64,000 bases of DNA. Source: Paenibacillus bovis. Lineage in GTDB: Bacteria; Bacillota; Bacilli; Paenibacillales; Paenibacillaceae. The position numbers and the translations under genes are program-made. The notes under the pieces were generated by a model. It made no database searches and was not told the origin of the DNA. It saw nothing but the letters and a program-made list of their open reading frames with translations. The stretch lies in assembly GCF_001421015.2 (NCBI RefSeq), contig NZ_CP013023.1, positions 3,341,501 to 3,405,500 on the forward strand. The letters run 5' to 3'. The number at the start of each line of letters is the position of its first letter. Within the stretch, counting starts at the first letter, position 1. This document shows, one piece after another, positions 25,840-35,147 of this stretch.

Positions 25840-26022
25840 TTAGAAAGTAATTTATTTTTGATCTCAAGTGTGAGTAGATAAATCATCGTTAATAAGGAAA
25901 ATATCTTATTTCATCATCACTCTTTCTTTTGGCAACATTCTGTCCCACTATTGGTCTGAATTGGTCTTTTTCTCTATATACTGACCCTCTTATTAGGAAC
26001 GCTCTAGCCTGATCATAACCAA

Positions 26023-26053
26023 AAACCGTACCTTCAATTTAAAGGTACGGTTT
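26023..26053 (-). terminator. Terminator of the 122-residue protein gene
   Basis: A perfect 12-base inverted repeat (AAACCGTACCTT) with a seven-base loop is followed by TTTT on the minus strand, 30 bases after the stop codon. Confidence 0.9.
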
Positions 26054-26083
26054 GGTAACATAATGTAGGCTGACTGTGTAGAA

Positions 26084-26452
26084 TTATTTATTGCCTGATT
26101 TGCGCGAGGCGTAGAATTCAGCAGCTTTTTGCAGCATTTGCTGGAGAGAACTGAACTGCGTATTTTGGCTCAGTTGATTATCCATTTTATCCTTGGGTAC
26201 CAGCATAACCTGAGTCGCAGAATCATTATTGGAGCCGAGCCCCATTTTTTGCAGCATTTCACCTATAGATTTAAAAGATGTGTATTTTTGCATAAATTCG
26301 GGAGTGAGCAGCTTTTCCAGGGGCAATTTCTGAATGATTTTGTCCAAAGGTAGTTTGTTCAATAGATCGATGATTCCGTTGCCACCTGACCCCTGAGTTC
26401 CTTTGTTTTTTGTATCCAGCAGTCCTTTTAGATTGTGCAGATTGAATCCCAT
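26084..26452 (-). CDS. Conserved small protein of unknown function, paralogue A
   Basis: I do not recognise this 122-residue protein. It is a clear paralogue of the gene at 35922-36281, sharing NLxxLKGLL at the N-terminus, LPLDKIIQKLPLEKLLTPEFMQ in the middle and SQNTQFSSLQQMLQKAAEFY near the end. The Gly/Asn-rich segment after residue 15 varies. There is no signal peptide or membrane segment, and the helices look amphipathic. The start has AGGAGGAATT upstream. A copy of the 26-bp palindrome lies 63 bases before the start codon, as it does further upstream of the paralogue, so both may share a regulator. Confidence 0.85.
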   Translation of the reverse strand: MGFNLHNLKGLLDTKNKGTQGSGGNGIIDLLNKLPLDKIIQKLPLEKLLTPEFMQKYTSFKSIGEMLQKMGLGSNNDSATQVMLVPKDKMDNQLSQNTQFSSLQQMLQKAAEFYASRKSGNK

Positions 26453-26514
26453 TATAATTCCTCCTCTAGATTAATATTTATGTGTTAAAAAAAATGATAT
26501 CCAGCAGGCTTTTA

Positions 26515-26540
26515 GTTTACATAATAAATGTTATGTTGAT
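26515..26540. promoter_or_regulatory. 26-bp palindrome, copy 2, in front of paralogue A
   Basis: GTTTACATAA-N6-TTATGTTGAT. The left arm is perfect and the right arm matches 7 of 10. It is centred about 75 bases upstream of the start codon, a normal operator or activator position. Confidence 0.6.
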
Positions 26541-26671
26541 ATTATGCGATAAGTATTCTTATTTTAAATCCGTATGTGTATACATCCCTAAGTTGTTGGT
26601 GTGGATCGACAGTTTATAGAAAGGATCATCGTCGCTATCTTTTCTTGTATCCATTTTCAGGAGATGTCCCT

Positions 26672-26905
26672 TTAGATAAATTCCAGTATATTTTCCCATG
26701 AATTGAGATATTCCAATTCCTGCTCGATCTGCTGCTGTTCAGCCTCTATTGCTTCGGCTATAGAGGAATAAAACTTTCGATCCGATGCAGCATTGGGCTC
26801 TACTGACCTCATCATGGATAGAGAATCCATATAAAAACAGTACCTGGCAGTCTTCGTCATCGTACACGTCTTGTCTGAATGCTCTTCGTTATTCATACAT
26901 TTCAT
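26672..26905 (-). CDS. Small protein of unknown function
   Basis: This short protein has 77 residues from the ATG at 26905, which has AAGGAG nine bases upstream. The frame is also open to 26950 but has no ribosome site there. It starts MKCMNNEEHSDKTC and ends with an acidic amphipathic helix rich in Glu, Gln and Ile (IEAEQQQIEQELEYLNSW). There is no signal peptide. I do not recognise a family. It lies between paralogue A and the SLH nuclease, with no shared operon evidence. Confidence 0.6.
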   Translation of the reverse strand: MKCMNNEEHSDKTCTMTKTARYCFYMDSLSMMRSVEPNAASDRKFYSSIAEAIEAEQQQIEQELEYLNSWENILEFI

Positions 26906-27052
26906 CCTGACCCTCTCCTTGTGATAAAGGAATTGTCTATCTGCTATCATGTTATTACAATTTGTCGTTCTACAAATCAGCTTGAAGGATGAATTGTTTT
27001 CGGCTTGTCCTCCGCCTAGAGATTGACTCCTCTGACGGCAAGCATAATAAAA

Positions 27053-27092
27053 AGCGCAATCTCTTCGCCTTTTCAGGTTCAGAGATTGCGCT
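27053..27092 (-). terminator. Terminator of the SLH nuclease gene
   Basis: A perfect 12-base inverted repeat (AGCGCAATCTCT) is followed on the minus strand by TTTTTATTATGC. It is 18 bases after the stop codon. Confidence 0.9.
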
Positions 27093-27109
27093 GCTGCATT
27101 GCTATACGA

Positions 27110-30100
27110 TTAATTAGGTGTACCGGTCAACTGATTCAACAGTCGCTGAAGGATCACAGCACTCTCGGCACGGGTCAAGTTCTTACCGGGCTGGAACTGT
27201 CCCCTGGCATCACCATTCAGCAGACCAGAGGCACTCAGACGTGCAATTGCTGGTCTCGCCCAGGCTGCTGCCCGATCAGTATCAGCTGGACGACTGCCTG
27301 ACACACTGGCGCTTGGAGCCCCTGTATAATTCAATGCACGCTCCAGCATAACAGCCATTTCCTGCCGTGTAATCGTGGCATTCGGACGGAATCGTCCATT
27401 GGCATCGCCCTGAATCAGACCTGCTTGAGCAGCTGCATGCACACTGTTCCGATACCATGCTGAACTATCGATATCGCGAAGCGAGGTGCTACTGCCTTCC
27501 GTATCCGACAGACCCAGAGCTCTGACCAGAAGAGCAGCCAGCTCCGCACGGGTGACAGCAGTATTTGGCCGGAACGATCCATTTGCAGTTCCTGTAATAA
27601 TACGCTGATCGGCCAGCTGGCGGATAGCTGTCTGCGCCCAGTGACCGGATACATCGTTCAGTTGAACTGCCGAATCGATAACTGCATACGTACTGTTACT
27701 ACGACTGAACAGCGTAACTGCTCCGTCCTGTATAGTAAAAGGAACAGGAGTATACGAATTCTGTCCAGCATCATCTGTACCGACCCGTACCACAGCAATG
27801 CGGTCGCCAGGCACCAGACGATCTATATTCAGAGAACGCCGGATATAACGATCCATCTGCTCGATCGGCTGCTTGGTCTGATTGGAATCCAGTGTATACA
27901 GACTATATTCTATAGCACTTCTTACCTTATAGCCGTTATCTTGCGCCTGCTGTTTGGCAGCAGTATCGGTTGCCATTTCCAGTACTAGAGAATGGGAGCC
28001 GATCTTCGCTGATTGCAGCCAGGCTACCGGTATTTCGTAATCGCCTACCGGCGTAGTAATGTTAATTTGCTTAATACGATTCTGACTGGACAAGATTTGC
28101 TGTGCTTCCGGCTGCCATTCCAATCGATAGGTATTCACCGCCTGTAGAGGCTGTAGCTGGATATTCAGTGTACGAGCATCGCCTGATTGCGTTAGCATGG
28201 CTGTAGTAGAAGCTGCACTTAATTGGGCCGCAGCCACTGTTCCTTCTCCATTCTCTGCGTTTACAGCAGATGCAAGAGACCAGCGGAATACTGTACCATC
28301 TGCCGATGCACCGGCTGCAACCGGCATAGAATCAGCTGTAGTGGGCAGAGTTGGAGTTACGGACTGCGTATCTCCGCCTGATCCTGAATTTCCATTACTG
28401 CCCGAGCTGGTACCATTACCGGGGATGCGACCCGGATGATCTTTATTGTCATTATTGGCTCCACTGGCAAAGTCAATCCGCGTCAGCAGCGGATCATGGT
28501 CACTTACCCGTCCGTCTGCCTCCATAAAGTCAGCGTTAAGATGTACGATATCCAGCTTGGCCTGAGCAGCCAGACCGGCAGTCATCAGAATATGATCCAG
28601 GGTCTGGGAATTCCCCTCATATACATAGGAATAACGTTCATTCTCAGGCAGTGTCTCCACCAGATTGGTCAGTTCATTGCCTTTGAGAATCTGCAGGGTA
28701 TTGGAGAACTGATAATCATTAAAGTCACCGACCAGCACGATATTCGCGCTGCTGTTATGAGCAAGCGTATCCTGAACGAACCGGTTCAGCAGCGTTGCCT
28801 GCTTGGCTCGCTGTACTTCGCTAATTCGCTGAGGCGGCTGTGCAGCGCCATATAACGCCTGGTCTCCACCTTTGGAATTAAAGTGATTGGCTACCACAAT
28901 TACCTGCTGTCCCTGGAATACAAACTGGGCAGCCAGCGATTTGCGGGAGTTGGCAAATGCCTCATTACCCGGCTCTATCCGTCCTGGATTATGGGTCAGT
29001 CCCTGTAGGCCATAGGTGACGGCCGTCACAGAGTCGCCTGCTCCTCCAGCTGCTTCTGCAAGCTTCACCCGTTCGGGATTATACAGAAAGCCTACTCGGA
29101 TATTGCCTCCTGGTGCCCCGCCATCTTTATTGTTCTCCGGAGCTATACTCGTATAGCGGTATTCCGGACCGCCAGCTGCGCGAATCTCGCGAATAAGTGC
29201 GTTGAAGCTGGTGTCGGCAGCGGCTGTTCCGTCATCTTTTTCTCCATTGTTGTCCTGAACCTCCATCAGTCCGATAATGTCAGGTGTATGCAGATTCTCC
29301 ACCACATTCTGCGCGATTCGCTCGGTCTTCTCCCGATTGGCCGGATCATCCCAGAAGTTCTCTACGTTAAAGGAAGCAATCGTCAGCTGATCCGGGCCAT
29401 TATGCAGAGCCGATATTTCACGCTTCAGCCCACCGCTGATGATTGGTGGCAGATTGTTTTCCGGTAGAATTTTGAAATTGCTGTAGCTGTAGCTCATGAT
29501 TCCATAGAGAGGCCCTTCAAACTGGTCACCTGTTTTCACTGGCTGCTTGGGCTTCTCACTGATCAGCAGACGATTCGGGTTGAACTGATTATTGGCGATC
29601 ACCAATCCACCAGCCGGAGTTACATTGGACCCGGTTTGCATATCTACTGTAACTGGAATCTCATACGTATACGGACCGATAATATGAGCATTATTCAATT
29701 CAACACGCATACTTTCGAGACTCTCGTACAGATCTATACTGTAGGCAGCCGGGTCAAATGATGCCGATCCCTGTGCAGAAGCAATCTGTCCCGGAATCAT
29801 ACGACCGCCCTGCCCGATGATCACTGGCTGCGGCAGCGGCTGATTCGCGGCGATTCGGGTAATCGACGAAGCAGCAATCTCGGTAGTCGTCAGATCACTG
29901 GCATCGCTGTAGCCGGTCTCCTTGTATTCTTTGACTACCCCATCTACACGGACCTGATCGCCCACTTTCATGCCATGAGCAGATTTGTATACCATAATGG
30001 CTTCCGAAGTGCGATCATCCTGATCAGCCAGCGCATCCTCCGTCTGCATATAAAAGGTCGTTTTCCCTTTGACCATCGTGACAATTCCTTCTACCTCGCG

Positions 30101-30913
30101 TACCTCACGTCCTTCATAAGGAGATCGCTGGGATGCACCCTGAATATCATGAATAGACAATTTGATAGGTGCTTCCACTACCGGCGGTACTGCTCCGGCA
30201 ATATCCTCAGCAGAGCGCGGAATCAGCTGAATACTGTCGTTATACTGTGACATCACCCCTGTGATAGAATCATAGGATTCTCCTGTAGTCAGCCATGGGC
30301 TTTTGCTGTATACGGTGAAGCTGCCACTGCTGTCTTGGAGTGTATAATTATTGCTGCTTTTGCCAGTGACCGTGACCTTGTTGATCCGCACAAGCTGTCC
30401 TTCGTATGGATGATCTGCTGTAAAATCAGCGGCTGTAATCGTACGTGCAGATACAGGCTGTGGGGTCTGTACCCGGATATAGGTGTCTGCTGCATTGGCT
30501 TCAATCTGCAGCAGCTTGCGGTATTCATTCAGCTTACCGGTTGTCTCGATCTCCTGCCCCGGCTCCCCTGGCAGATTCTGTCCACGTACTACGATGCCAG
30601 CGCTTCCATCCTGAATATACAGATTGCTGTAATTGCTTCCCGTGTCTTCCCTGTATGTAATCCAGCCTCGCGCAGTTACCCTGCTGCCTGTATTCAGCTG
30701 TCGAATCTCCGACAGCGTATAAGTATCTGCAAGAACAGATACCGGATTTACTTTTTGAACAGAAACTGGAGCCGGGATTTCCTGTACCGTATTCCCGGAC
30801 TGCAGTTGCTCTGCATAAGCGCTCCCGGATAAAGTTGTATCTGCGGGAGCAATCGCTGAGGCTACTATAACTGCGGCTGCACTCAGACTGACTTTTTTCT
30901 TCCATTGCTTCAT
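27110..30913 (-). CDS. Secreted, S-layer-anchored endonuclease/exonuclease/phosphatase-family nuclease
   Basis: The protein has 1267 residues. A Sec signal peptide (about 1-34, cut near AYA-E) leads into OB-fold-like repeats of the YhcR type (DTYTLSEIRQLNTGSRVTARG, then a second and third copy with AEDIAG and EGIVTMVKGKTTFYMQ). A central nuclease domain (about 500-800) has IASFNVENFWDD, GLMEVQDNNG, VVANHFNSKGGD, LVGDFNDYQ and VSDHDPLL, covering the metal and catalytic residues of the EEP fold. A Gly/Ser/Asn linker and a beta-rich segment follow, then three SLH domains (about 1083-1267; LNDVSGHWAQTAIRQL, FRPNTAVTRAELA). It should degrade extracellular DNA or RNA while held to the cell wall by SLH. 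It is monocistronic, with GGAGG upstream. Confidence 0.93.
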   Translation of the reverse strand: MKQWKKKVSLSAAAVIVASAIAPADTTLSGSAYAEQLQSGNTVQEIPAPVSVQKVNPVSVLADTYTLSEIRQLNTGSRVTARGWITYREDTGSNYSNLYIQDGSAGIVVRGQNLPGEPGQEIETTGKLNEYRKLLQIEANAADTYIRVQTPQPVSARTITAADFTADHPYEGQLVRINKVTVTGKSSNNYTLQDSSGSFTVYSKSPWLTTGESYDSITGVMSQYNDSIQLIPRSAEDIAGAVPPVVEAPIKLSIHDIQGASQRSPYEGREVREVEGIVTMVKGKTTFYMQTEDALADQDDRTSEAIMVYKSAHGMKVGDQVRVDGVVKEYKETGYSDASDLTTTEIAASSITRIAANQPLPQPVIIGQGGRMIPGQIASAQGSASFDPAAYSIDLYESLESMRVELNNAHIIGPYTYEIPVTVDMQTGSNVTPAGGLVIANNQFNPNRLLISEKPKQPVKTGDQFEGPLYGIMSYSYSNFKILPENNLPPIISGGLKREISALHNGPDQLTIASFNVENFWDDPANREKTERIAQNVVENLHTPDIIGLMEVQDNNGEKDDGTAAADTSFNALIREIRAAGGPEYRYTSIAPENNKDGGAPGGNIRVGFLYNPERVKLAEAAGGAGDSVTAVTYGLQGLTHNPGRIEPGNEAFANSRKSLAAQFVFQGQQVIVVANHFNSKGGDQALYGAAQPPQRISEVQRAKQATLLNRFVQDTLAHNSSANIVLVGDFNDYQFSNTLQILKGNELTNLVETLPENERYSYVYEGNSQTLDHILMTAGLAAQAKLDIVHLNADFMEADGRVSDHDPLLTRIDFASGANNDNKDHPGRIPGNGTSSGSNGNSGSGGDTQSVTPTLPTTADSMPVAAGASADGTVFRWSLASAVNAENGEGTVAAAQLSAASTTAMLTQSGDARTLNIQLQPLQAVNTYRLEWQPEAQQILSSQNRIKQINITTPVGDYEIPVAWLQSAKIGSHSLVLEMATDTAAKQQAQDNGYKVRSAIEYSLYTLDSNQTKQPIEQMDRYIRRSLNIDRLVPGDRIAVVRVGTDDAGQNSYTPVPFTIQDGAVTLFSRSNSTYAVIDSAVQLNDVSGHWAQTAIRQLADQRIITGTANGSFRPNTAVTRAELAALLVRALGLSDTEGSSTSLRDIDSSAWYRNSVHAAAQAGLIQGDANGRFRPNATITRQEMAVMLERALNYTGAPSASVSGSRPADTDRAAAWARPAIARLSASGLLNGDARGQFQPGKNLTRAESAVILQRLLNQLTGTPN

Positions 30914-31218
30914 ATGTATAATCCTCCAGTTTGATAGTCAAAATCATAATCGCTCCTAACATATCATACCAACGTAAAAATAAAAGCATTTCTCTGTAAA
31001 AATCGTACATCTTCTCAAATCTCTTTGTCATTTTAGCGATAGAATACAAAAGTTCCTGATTATGTGAAATAGACATTTATTGTTTTCGAAGTGGATATAT
31101 AGTACAGTGTTAACGGTAGCTGTCTACCTATAGGAGATAGATTTATTTTTATGAATCAAGATCCTTTTATAAAAATGAGACAGCTTACCCTATTCTATGA
31201 TCTGGAGGGATTCTATTG
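30914..31218. other. Divergent promoter region between the nuclease and the expansin
   Basis: This 305-base region separates two divergently transcribed exoprotein genes and must hold both promoters. A plus-strand GGAGG lies at 31204-31208. I could not find a convincing cre site. TGTTAACGGTAGCT near 31110 misses two consensus positions. Confidence 0.55.
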
Positions 31219-31929
31219 ATGAAATGGTCTATCACCCGTAAATGGAGTATGCTCGGCATTGTCGCCACTCTCAGTCTGATCCTGTTTGCTCTGCCTGCCT
31301 CGGCTGCCTGGAATGATACATACAAAGGCTATGCCACCTATACCGGTTCCGGTTATTCCGGCGGAGCCGTACTGCTCGATCCGATTCCTGCCAATATGGA
31401 GATTACTGCACTCAATCCGACACAGATGAACTATGGAGGCGTCAAAGCAGCACTGGCTGGTGCCTATCTGGAAGTACAGGGTCCGAAAGGAAAAACAGTC
31501 GTATATGTCACCGATCTGTATCCGGAAGGTGCCAGTGGTGCGCTGGATCTGTCTCCGAATGCATTTGCCAAAGTCGGTGATATGAGCAAAGGCAAAATCG
31601 ATATCCAATGGAAAGTCGTCAAAGCACCGATCAGCGGTAATTTCAGCTATCGAATCAAGGAAGGCAGCTCCCGATGGTGGGCAGCTATCCAGGTGAGAAA
31701 TCACAAATATCCGGTTATGAAGCTGGAAGTGCAAAAAAATGGCAGCTGGGTAAGCCTGCCGAAGATGGACTATAACCATTTTGTCGGCGAACAGCTGGGC
31801 AATCAGACATTAAAGGTACGGATCACTGACATTCGCGGCAAGGTCGTAACGGATACGATTCCCGCCCTACCGGAAAGCGGTACATCCAGTGCCTACATCG
31901 TAGCCGGGCATACGCAGTTCCCGGATTGA
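31219..31929 (+). CDS. yoaJ: Bacterial expansin (EXLX1/YoaJ type)
   Basis: The protein has 236 residues and is very close to B. subtilis EXLX1. It has a signal peptide (cut near ASA-A) and a double-psi beta-barrel domain D1 (YATYTGSGYSGGAVLLDP, YVTDLYPEGASGALDLSP with the key Asp). The CBM63-like D2 has the exposed aromatic line (GSSRWWAAIQVRN, KMDYNHF). Expansins loosen plant cell-wall networks without hydrolysis and help root colonisation. The ATG at 31219 has GGAGG ten bases upstream. A TTG one codon earlier is also possible. It is a single-gene unit. With the pectate lyase and GH43 genes it supports a plant-associated life style. Confidence 0.97.
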   Translation: MKWSITRKWSMLGIVATLSLILFALPASAAWNDTYKGYATYTGSGYSGGAVLLDPIPANMEITALNPTQMNYGGVKAALAGAYLEVQGPKGKTVVYVTDLYPEGASGALDLSPNAFAKVGDMSKGKIDIQWKVVKAPISGNFSYRIKEGSSRWWAAIQVRNHKYPVMKLEVQKNGSWVSLPKMDYNHFVGEQLGNQTLKVRITDIRGKVVTDTIPALPESGTSSAYIVAGHTQFPD

Positions 31930-32002
31930 TAAGTCGTCTTTCTGATTGCATACTGCCTGGGTCAAAAAAGTAGTAAGTTATCCGTATTCACTATCACTAA
32001 AC

Positions 32003-32048
32003 ACTAAAAAAGCGGCTGTTTTTCCAAGAGAACAGTCGCTTTTTTAGT
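32003..32048. terminator. Bidirectional terminator between expansin and lipoprotein genes
   Basis: ACTAAAAAAGCG-G-CTGTT pairs with AACAG-T-CGCTTTTTTAGT (17 of 18). It lies between two convergent genes and has T-runs both ways. Confidence 0.92.
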
Positions 32049-32076
32049 GCAATCCCGTTGTAATCCGGTTACAATC

Positions 32077-32634
32077 TTATTTTATTTTTAATACGACTTG
32101 TTTTTTCCAGGTCTTCGGATCTCCCTGTTCATTTTTGAAGGTGAAGATAACCGTTCCCTTTTCACCCTTCCACGCCGCCGGATAGACGAACGAAGAGAAA
32201 TTGCCACTGCCGCCGATCGAGAATCCATACTTATCGTCACTTTCTCCCGCTCCGTTAGCCAGAATCTCGTCGATGGTATTGGTAATATGATGTTTGTCTG
32301 ATAGCCACTGTATCGACGAGAGTGAGTACCCTTCCGGAACCTGCACGATGCTAAAGCTGAAATTGTTCTCCACCAGCGGAAGCGGCTCCTGATCAATAAC
32401 AATCAGGATTTCCTGATCATCGGCAGGCTGTTCATTTTCTTTATCGGCTGATGTATTCCCGGATTTATCGGTATTGGGAGTCATTGGACCTGCGAACGGC
32501 TCTGTCGCAGACACGGGCGATGGGAGCTCGGATGCCGTCTTGGGAGTGCCGCAGGCTGCGAGCAGCACCACAAGCGGGATAATGGACAGCCAGCGAGTAC
32601 TACGCCAAGTCGGTATAAGGGTCATTTTCTTCAT
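32077..32634 (-). CDS. Putative lipoprotein, third gene of the two-component operon
   Basis: The protein has 185 residues from the ATG at 32634. This start has AGGAG upstream and gives a proper signal (PLVVLLAACG, lipobox LAAC). A Ser/Thr/Pro/Glu-rich linker (about 30-80) precedes a beta-rich domain with NNFSFSIVQVPEGYSLSS and ending KKQVVLKIK, which could be an Ig-like fold. I do not recognise the family. The first 35 bases overlap the end of the kinase gene, so it is translated with the operon. A longer frame to 32712 is not supported. It may act as an extracytoplasmic accessory to the kinase, by inference from position. Confidence 0.8.
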   Translation of the reverse strand: MKKMTLIPTWRSTRWLSIIPLVVLLAACGTPKTASELPSPVSATEPFAGPMTPNTDKSGNTSADKENEQPADDQEILIVIDQEPLPLVENNFSFSIVQVPEGYSLSSIQWLSDKHHITNTIDEILANGAGESDDKYGFSIGGSGNFSSFVYPAAWKGEKGTVIFTFKNEQGDPKTWKKQVVLKIK

Positions 32635-34387
32635 TATTTTCAGTCTCCTCCTGCTGTATGAGTGGTAAGGTGTAATAAAACTCCACTCCATCTTCGGTAT
32701 TGCGCACACCATATTGGCTGTTATGAAGCTCCAGAATGTGCTTCACGATCGCAAGTCCCAGTCCCGTACTGCGCGATTGCCGCTCTTCTGCACGATCATT
32801 ACGATAAAATTTGTCCCATAGCCTGTCCAGATCCGGAGCAGGAATAGGATTGCCTTTATTTTCGATAGCTATACGCAGGTCACTCGTCGAGATCTGATGT
32901 GTGCGGATATAAATAGTGGTATTGGCTCTGGCATGACGTATCGCATTACTCAGTAGATTGATCCATACCTGCTCCAGCCTGCGGGCGTCTGCCCATAGGA
33001 GAACATCCTGCTTCCCATTGATCTGCACATGAAGCTGCTTGCTCTCCATCTGCGTGGTAAATGCAGGGATCAGCTTGGCCAGCAGCCGGTCTAGCCGGAT
33101 AACCTGTGGCTGCAACTTGATCGCCTGGACCTCATAGCGGGACAATTCCAGCATATCTATAATCAATGCGTTCATCCGGTCCGTTTCATTGATAATCAGC
33201 TGTAAGTACCGCTCTTTCTTGTCGGCAGCCACTTCATCCTGCAATCCCTCTGCAAATCCTTTGACAATACCCAATGGTGTTTTGAGTTCATGGGAAATGT
33301 TACCTACCAATTCTTTGCGCAGCTGCTCGGAGTGCTCACGGGCATTTACTTCCGTCTGCAGGGCGTTATTGGAAGCCTGAAGCTGGTTCAGCGTATGATC
33401 CAGATTATGGGCCAGTGTATCCAGACTGCGGGACAGCTGTCCAAATTCATTTCTGGAATCAAGTGCGGCCGGTCCTCTGAAATCAAGCCTTGCCATCCGG
33501 GTGGCTGTCTGACTGAGCCGGATCAGCGGACGAGAAATCATTCTGGAGTAGACCAGCGACAGAAGCAGCACCAGCAGCACAATAACAGGAGCGAGAAAAA
33601 CAAAGTAGCGCTGTACAATGACCACAGCTTCATTGACAGGCTGCATCGAAGTCATCACGGCGATATAGCGCCCTGTGCCCTTATCGTGAGCCAGCGGCCC
33701 AATCATCAATACATACCGACCGCCACTCCAATCATCCTGCCAGTTCAGCTCTACATTTTCGCCCGCTTCCAGACGCTGTATATACGGATACGACTGCTCT
33801 TGCATATAACTGATCGCTTTATCGACCAGCGTATACTGGTAAAAAGGATCAAAAGCCAGCTGCCGTGGGATAGCCAGTTCTGTAACGGTACCTTTGATCC
33901 GGGTTTCTCCATCTACCGGAGTACTCGTCTGCGGTTCCAACTCGGTTACCTGCATTACCCGATTCTGCTGGTCCATGAAGATTCCGTCTGCTGTAAGCGA
34001 TTTGCCCTGCTCCAGGTGATCGGGGATCTGCGAGAGCGTTGTTCCATTTGCCGGAAACCGCAATGTCACAGGTCCTGACGAAGTCTTCAGAGTAATAAAA
34101 AAGGGATCGAGTGCTACCTGCCGCAGCTGCCGATCGAGTAGGACGGCACTGGCATGATGATCATTCATCAGCTGTACGAGCAGCCTTGACCGTGCAGTGG
34201 AGTCATTGCTCACCTCATTGTACTGCTTCTGGAATTCATGAACCGCCTGGTTCAATCCATTCACTTTGGAATTCTGGTAAAATCGTTCAAAAAATATGCC
34301 TTCGGCCAGCATGACGAGAGCAAAAAAAACAAGAATAAATAGTGACGTCACAACGAAAAGACGATTAACGATACTGTGTCTCTTCAT
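32600..34387 (-). CDS. Sensor histidine kinase (BaeS/VanS-like) with large extracytoplasmic domain
   Basis: The protein has 595 residues. It has a membrane helix (11-33) and an extracytoplasmic domain of about 225 residues, probably PAS/Cache-like. A second membrane helix (262-284), HAMP and a coiled coil follow. The phospho-acceptor His366 lies in NISHELKTPLG, and the ATP-binding N and G boxes are VWINLLSNAIRHA and TGLGLAIVKHI. The start overlaps the regulator stop (ATGA), so both are coupled. It phosphorylates the regulator at 34384-35064. The signal is not known. The operon continues with a lipoprotein. Confidence 0.94.
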   Translation of the reverse strand: MKRHSIVNRLFVVTSLFILVFFALVMLAEGIFFERFYQNSKVNGLNQAVHEFQKQYNEVSNDSTARSRLLVQLMNDHHASAVLLDRQLRQVALDPFFITLKTSSGPVTLRFPANGTTLSQIPDHLEQGKSLTADGIFMDQQNRVMQVTELEPQTSTPVDGETRIKGTVTELAIPRQLAFDPFYQYTLVDKAISYMQEQSYPYIQRLEAGENVELNWQDDWSGGRYVLMIGPLAHDKGTGRYIAVMTSMQPVNEAVVIVQRYFVFLAPVIVLLVLLLSLVYSRMISRPLIRLSQTATRMARLDFRGPAALDSRNEFGQLSRSLDTLAHNLDHTLNQLQASNNALQTEVNAREHSEQLRKELVGNISHELKTPLGIVKGFAEGLQDEVAADKKERYLQLIINETDRMNALIIDMLELSRYEVQAIKLQPQVIRLDRLLAKLIPAFTTQMESKQLHVQINGKQDVLLWADARRLEQVWINLLSNAIRHARANTTIYIRTHQISTSDLRIAIENKGNPIPAPDLDRLWDKFYRNDRAEERQSRSTGLGLAIVKHILELHNSQYGVRNTEDGVEFYYTLPLIQQEETENNEENDPYTDLA

Positions 34388-35064
34388 TGTTCCAACTCAA
34401 ACTTGTAACCGGTACGAATAATGGTACGAATATAACGGCCTTCTTCACCCAGCTTGGCGCGCAGCTTTTTGATATGCGTATCGACAGCTCTCGGATCACC
34501 AAAATAATCGAATCCCCATACGGCGTTCAAAATGGCATCGCGCGGCAGTACGCTGCCGTTATTCTTGGTCAGGTATAGCAGAAGTTCATACTCTTTGGGT
34601 GATAATGTCACCGGCTCCTGCTGTACAGTCACCATGTGGGAGCGACGGTTAATCTGAATCTGGCCATACCGTACCATATCATCTTCGCGTCCCATCGTCC
34701 CCTCGGTGCGCTTCAATAGTGCATTCGCCCGCGCTACCAGCACCTTGGGGCTGAACGGCTTGGTCACATACTCATCTGCTCCCAGCTCAAAGCCCATAAT
34801 CTGATCATCATCCTCTGTACGTGCTGTAATAATGATAATCGGTACATCCGACTGCTGCCGCAGCCGCCTGCATACCGACCATCCATCAATATATGGAATC
34901 ATAATGTCCAGTACGACCAGATCAATAGCATGCAGCTCGAACAGCTCCATTGCCTGTCGTCCGTCTTCAGCTTCGATCACAATCCACTGCTCCCTGTTAA
35001 AGTAATCCGTCATGAATTCACGTATTAGCATATCGTCTTCTACCAGCAGTATTGTTCGTTTCAT
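34384..35064 (-). CDS. OmpR/PhoB-family response regulator
   Basis: The protein has 226 residues. The receiver domain has Glu9-Asp10-Asp11, the acceptor Asp53 (VVLDIMIPYIDG) and the Lys in VTKPFSPK. The winged-helix domain (about 125-226) ends with the recognition region DPRAVDTHIKKLRAKLGE and IRTGYKFELE. It is the first gene of the regulator-kinase-lipoprotein operon and overlaps the kinase by four bases. AGGTGG lies upstream of the ATG. The targets are unknown, and the envelope is likely given the family. Confidence 0.95.
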   Translation of the reverse strand: MKRTILLVEDDMLIREFMTDYFNREQWIVIEAEDGRQAMELFELHAIDLVVLDIMIPYIDGWSVCRRLRQQSDVPIIIITARTEDDDQIMGFELGADEYVTKPFSPKVLVARANALLKRTEGTMGREDDMVRYGQIQINRRSHMVTVQQEPVTLSPKEYELLLYLTKNNGSVLPRDAILNAVWGFDYFGDPRAVDTHIKKLRAKLGEEGRYIRTIIRTGYKFELEQ

Positions 35065-35147
35065 CTCTCTATTCCACCTTTTTCGTTTGCCGCCTTTAAC
35101 GTAAATAAAGTCGTGAATTCATGTCAAGCCAGCTGGATGCTGACCGA

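Larger units (their letters stand above)
25385..26083. other. AT-rich intergenic region upstream of the cyanophycin operon
   Basis: This 699-base region must hold the cphB promoter. It contains an inverted pair AAAAGTATA / TATACTTTT about 80 bases apart (25520-25610). It also contains a two-copy 20-base tandem repeat (25745-25784, 15 of 20 matching), the first of four 26-bp palindromes (25814-25839) and a terminator at 26023-26053. A 64-codon frame at 25423-25617 has no ribosome site and atypical composition, and I do not call it. Confidence 0.6.

Noticed and set aside
31105..31122. cre site upstream of the expansin (GTGTTAACGGTAGCT)
   Set aside because: Two defined consensus positions do not match.
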